From Bacteroidia bacterium (lineage in GTDB: Bacteria > Bacteroidota > Bacteroidia > Flavobacteriales > Flavobacteriaceae): a stretch of DNA of 64,000 nucleotides. The translations under genes were made by a program, and so were the position numbers. The stretch is from NCBI GenBank assembly GCA_030425285.1, contig JAUIAY010000009.1:1-64000 (forward strand), in the 5' to 3' direction. The notes under the pieces are model-generated. The model saw only the letters and a program-made list of their open reading frames with translations, had not been told where the DNA came from and ran no database searches. How positions within the stretch are numbered: position 1 is the stretch's first letter; the number at the start of each line of letters is the position of its first letter. This document shows positions 61,243 to 64,000 of this stretch, piece by piece.

Positions 61243-61250
61243 TAATTTTG
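61243..61250 (+). promoter_or_regulatory. Putative -7 promoter box (TAATTTTG) of the lptD-like gene
   Basis: TAATTTTG is an exact TAnnTTTG match and overlaps the TTG at 61248. If used, transcription would begin about seven bases later and translation would have to start at the TTG at 61299. No standard -33 TTG is seen. Confidence 0.35.
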
Positions 61251-63998
61251 GCAATTCAAAAACCGAGCCATACTTTTACAAAAATACATTTAAAAGCATT
61301 GCGTACAAACATCTTCCACATACTTTTTACCTTAAGTTTTACAGTGTTTATCAACACTTTTGGCTACGCCCAGGACATACCCAAACAAGGTGGGAAAGTT
61401 GAAGCAAGTAAGGAAAATGATACGCTTAATCTATCCATTGGTGATGCCATTAAGCCTGTAGAATCTGAAAAAGGTCAAGACTCCATTTTACAGGACTCCG
61501 TAAAACCGAAACCGGAACTATTAACTGGCCCAGTTACCTACAGAGCAACTGATTACACCTCCTTTAACAACAAGGAACAAAAACTATATTTATACAATGA
61601 GGCTGAAGTGTACTATGAAGACATGGAACTCAAGGCTGGATTAATTATCATTGACTACAACACCAACGAAGTATTTGCCGCTGGAATTGTAGATTCTTTG
61701 GGAAACTACAACCAACCACCTGTTTTTAAACAAGCTAATAATGTGGTTGAACCTGACTCCATTAAGTTTAATACCAAAACAGAAAAAGCCCTTATTTACA
61801 ACTCCAAAACCGAACAAGGCGGCATGAACATTTTTGCGCCAATTACTAAAAAAGTGAATGATTCGGTTATTTTTCTACATAAGGGTCGCTTTACTACAGC
61901 CAAGGATATCGAGAATCCTGAATATTATTTTCAGGCCAATAAAATTAAAATTGTTCCACAGAAAAAAATTGTTGTAGGACCAACAAATATGGTTATTGCC
62001 GATGTTCCAACCATCATTGGTTTGCCCTTTGGTTTTTTTCCGCTTACTGACAAACAAACTTCTGGTGTCATTATTCCTAGTTTCGGTGAAGAAAACAACA
62101 GAGGATACTTTCTACAAAATGGCGGTTATTATTTTGCCATAAGTGATTTTGTCGATTTAGCAGTTTTAGGTGACTATTACACCAATGGTAGTTATGGTTT
62201 GCGATTTGAAAGTGCCTATGCCAATCGATACCGTTATAATGGTAACGTGAGTTTTAGGTATGAAAGTTTGATAAACAGTGAACGTGGCTTTCCAGATTAT
62301 AATAAATCATCTATTTACAATATTAGATGGTCTCATAGTCAAGATGCCAAAGCCAATCCTAGTTCCCGATTTTCAGCATCGGTAAACTTGGGAAGTAGCC
62401 GTTACTATCAAACATCCATAAACCAAGTAAATGCGCCAAGTTTTTTGAACAATACCCTTGCCTCTTCCATTTCCTATTCCAAAACGTTTGAAGGTGAGCC
62501 ACAGGTTAACATGAGTGTTACAGCTACACACTCTCAAAATACTAACACTGAAGTCATTAACATGACTTTGCCTACTATTCAGGCAAGTGTTAGTAGGGTC
62601 TTCCCTTTTGCACCTAAAACAGGTGTTAAAAAAGGGATTATTCAAAATATCAACTTTCAGTATAATATTCGAGCCGAGAATCGCATTCAAACAACTGATT
62701 CATTATTCTTCAAAAAAGAAATGTGGGACAGTGCCGAAAATGGCATCAGACATAGTATTCCGTTAACTACAAATTTTAAGGTGCTTAAATATTTTAGTTT
62801 AAGTGCCAGCACATCCTATGATGAAACCTGGGTTTTTGAGACAGTTAGAAAATATTATGATTTGAATGAAAATGAAGTTGTTACCGAGCCTGTCAAAGGA
62901 TTTGACGCTTATAGAACCTATAATTTCAGTACTAATTTGGGGACGACGTTATACGGTATGTTTGACTTTAGAAAAGAAGGCAAAGACCCTAAAATTCAAG
63001 CCATCAGGCATGTTATGCGCCCTTCCATTAGCTATAACATCAATCCGTCTTTTAGTAATTATTATGAAACCTATGAAGTTATTGATGCCAATGGAACAAC
63101 AACCGATGAAGTTGAATATACTCGCTTTGAAGGCGGTATTTATGGTGCTCCCAATAATAATTATTCAAGTTCCATAGGTATTTCTCTGTCCAATAATATT
63201 GAAGCTAAAGTAAGAGACAAGGATTCTACAGCTACTGAAGCAAAAAAAATTAAAATATTAGACAATCTAAACTTTTCAACTGCATATAATTTAGCAGGCG
63301 ATTCCCTGAACTGGAGCCCTTTAAGAATGACTGGAGGGACGCAATTGTTGCAAAACAAAATGTCGGTGAATTTCGGAATGACATTAGATCCTTATGCTTT
63401 GGATAACAATAACACAAAAATTGATAAGTTCAATATTGATAATGGTGGTAGCTTGTTCAGATTGACAAGTGCCAATATGGCTGTTAGCTATTCACTGTCC
63501 AGTAGTAATTTTGATGGAACCCAAAATGAACGCAGTCAACAAGAAAATTTAAGAAGTGGTGGTCGAGATGACGATCTTTTTGGTCGTGCCCAAGATTTTT
63601 CTGATCAGCGATACAACAATGACGATGATGAAGAAAAGGAAACACCTAGCGAACTGTACAAATCCAAAATACCTTGGAACCTGAAACTAGCATACGCTGT
63701 CAATTATGCCAACTCTAGACGTGAAAATGAAATCTCATCTCACTCGTTAATGTTTTCGGGAGATGTTGAATTTTCACCAAGATGGACTGTTGGTGCATCA
63801 TCAGGTTATGATTTTAAGAACAAAGGCTTTACATATACGCAATTGCGTTTTGAACGTGACTTATTGAGTTGGCGTATGAGTTTTAGCTGGGTACCATTCA
63901 GTACACGTAGTTCTTGGTATTTCTTCATAGGTATTAAATCAAATATTCTCAAGGACATTAAATACGATAAACGCCGTCAACCAGACCAGCAATTATAA
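61248..63998 (+). CDS. lptD: LptD-like LPS assembly outer-membrane protein
   Basis: This 916-residue protein has a hydrophobic signal region (about 24-41, ending GYAQ), an OstA/LptD N-terminal jellyroll (about 85-250, for example KLYLYNEAEVYYEDMELKAG), then a long beta-barrel (residues about 270-900) rich in alternating aromatic strands (YFLQNGGYYFAISDFVDLAV, SSWYFFIGIKSN). It would insert lipopolysaccharide into the outer leaflet. Acidic and Asn-rich barrel loops (about 770-800) are typical of flavobacterial forms. The TTG at 61248 is the longest reading; the TTG at 61299 gives MRTNIFHILFTLSFTVF as a signal peptide and is compatible with the -7 box at 61243. The stop lies two bases before the window end. 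Confidence 0.87.
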   Translation: MAIQKPSHTFTKIHLKALRTNIFHILFTLSFTVFINTFGYAQDIPKQGGKVEASKENDTLNLSIGDAIKPVESEKGQDSILQDSVKPKPELLTGPVTYRATDYTSFNNKEQKLYLYNEAEVYYEDMELKAGLIIIDYNTNEVFAAGIVDSLGNYNQPPVFKQANNVVEPDSIKFNTKTEKALIYNSKTEQGGMNIFAPITKKVNDSVIFLHKGRFTTAKDIENPEYYFQANKIKIVPQKKIVVGPTNMVIADVPTIIGLPFGFFPLTDKQTSGVIIPSFGEENNRGYFLQNGGYYFAISDFVDLAVLGDYYTNGSYGLRFESAYANRYRYNGNVSFRYESLINSERGFPDYNKSSIYNIRWSHSQDAKANPSSRFSASVNLGSSRYYQTSINQVNAPSFLNNTLASSISYSKTFEGEPQVNMSVTATHSQNTNTEVINMTLPTIQASVSRVFPFAPKTGVKKGIIQNINFQYNIRAENRIQTTDSLFFKKEMWDSAENGIRHSIPLTTNFKVLKYFSLSASTSYDETWVFETVRKYYDLNENEVVTEPVKGFDAYRTYNFSTNLGTTLYGMFDFRKEGKDPKIQAIRHVMRPSISYNINPSFSNYYETYEVIDANGTTTDEVEYTRFEGGIYGAPNNNYSSSIGISLSNNIEAKVRDKDSTATEAKKIKILDNLNFSTAYNLAGDSLNWSPLRMTGGTQLLQNKMSVNFGMTLDPYALDNNNTKIDKFNIDNGGSLFRLTSANMAVSYSLSSSNFDGTQNERSQQENLRSGGRDDDLFGRAQDFSDQRYNNDDDEEKETPSELYKSKIPWNLKLAYAVNYANSRRENEISSHSLMFSGDVEFSPRWTVGASSGYDFKNKGFTYTQLRFERDLLSWRMSFSWVPFSTRSSWYFFIGIKSNILKDIKYDKRRQPDQQL

Positions 63999-64000
63999 TT

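Noticed and set aside
1755-63358. Numerous short open frames opposite or inside the genes listed
   Set aside because: They lie in other frames of well-supported genes, lack family motifs and have no plausible spacing; treated as shadows.

Overview
The window is a 64 kb chromosomal segment of a low-GC Bacteroidetes bacterium, almost certainly a member of the Flavobacteriaceae. The evidence is AT-rich DNA, TAnnTTTG-type -7 promoter boxes in front of many first genes, frequent TTG starts, a bacillithiol gene (bshA), a secreted protein with PKD-like repeats, Bacteroidetes-style Wza/Wzc proteins and an LptD homologue. The genus is not determined; a marine flavobacterium such as Olleya, Winogradskyella or Psychroserpens is a guess. 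I saw no rRNA, tRNA, CRISPR array or insertion sequence.

Region 1 (1-2316, minus): the N-terminal 772 codons of a secreted protein with a predicted beta-propeller-like domain followed by at least five PKD-like repeats. It runs off the left edge.

Region 2 (2753-25856): a Wzy-type surface polysaccharide locus. The first plus-strand unit (2753-17116) holds five glycosyltransferases, a MurJ-type flippase, a Wzy-like polymerase, two AsnB-like amidotransferases, a DegT aminotransferase, a PglC-type initiating sugar transferase and a NodB-fold deacetylase without a signal peptide. Two tandem GNAT/FemAB-like genes lie reversed in the middle (17113-19327). A second plus-strand unit (19628-25856) carries another DegT aminotransferase, a WbpM/PglF-type dehydratase, Wza and Wzc. 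The gene set fits a polymer that starts with a 4-amino-4,6-dideoxy sugar and carries amide-modified residues. It would be built on undecaprenyl phosphate, flipped, polymerised and exported through Wza/Wzc.

Region 3 (25862-37980): core and housekeeping genes. These are proline dehydrogenase, aroB, a small conserved protein with an apparent frameshift, DinB, Lrp/AsnC, an M14 carboxypeptidase divergent from an XRE-type regulator with repeated inverted-repeat sites between them, TerC, an alpha/beta hydrolase, a MutS2-like ATPase without Smr, a DCC protein and two envelope proteins, closed by a strong terminator.

Region 4 (37981-42334): a non-coding gap whose right part folds into a multibranched RNA closed by a 17-bp stem (38318-38458). 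It abuts a minus-strand unit of ATP-grasp ligase, rhodanese, N-formylglutamate amidohydrolase-like protein and DUF1704/QEGLA metallopeptidase. This looks like an uncharacterised small-molecule or peptide pathway.

Region 5 (42379-63998): a dicarboxylate symporter, aroC, an LpxH-like phosphoesterase, a lipoprotein with a textbook Bacteroidetes promoter, a large FAD/Fe-S dehydrogenase, bshA, a GH3 (NagZ-like)/beta-lactamase fusion, and a minus-strand cluster of small membrane proteins, an Hdr-like Fe-S pair, a HAD-like protein, an MCE protein and an N-acetylmuramoyl-L-alanine amidase. LptD is divergent at the right end. Most of this region serves cell-envelope maintenance, thiol chemistry and electron transfer.
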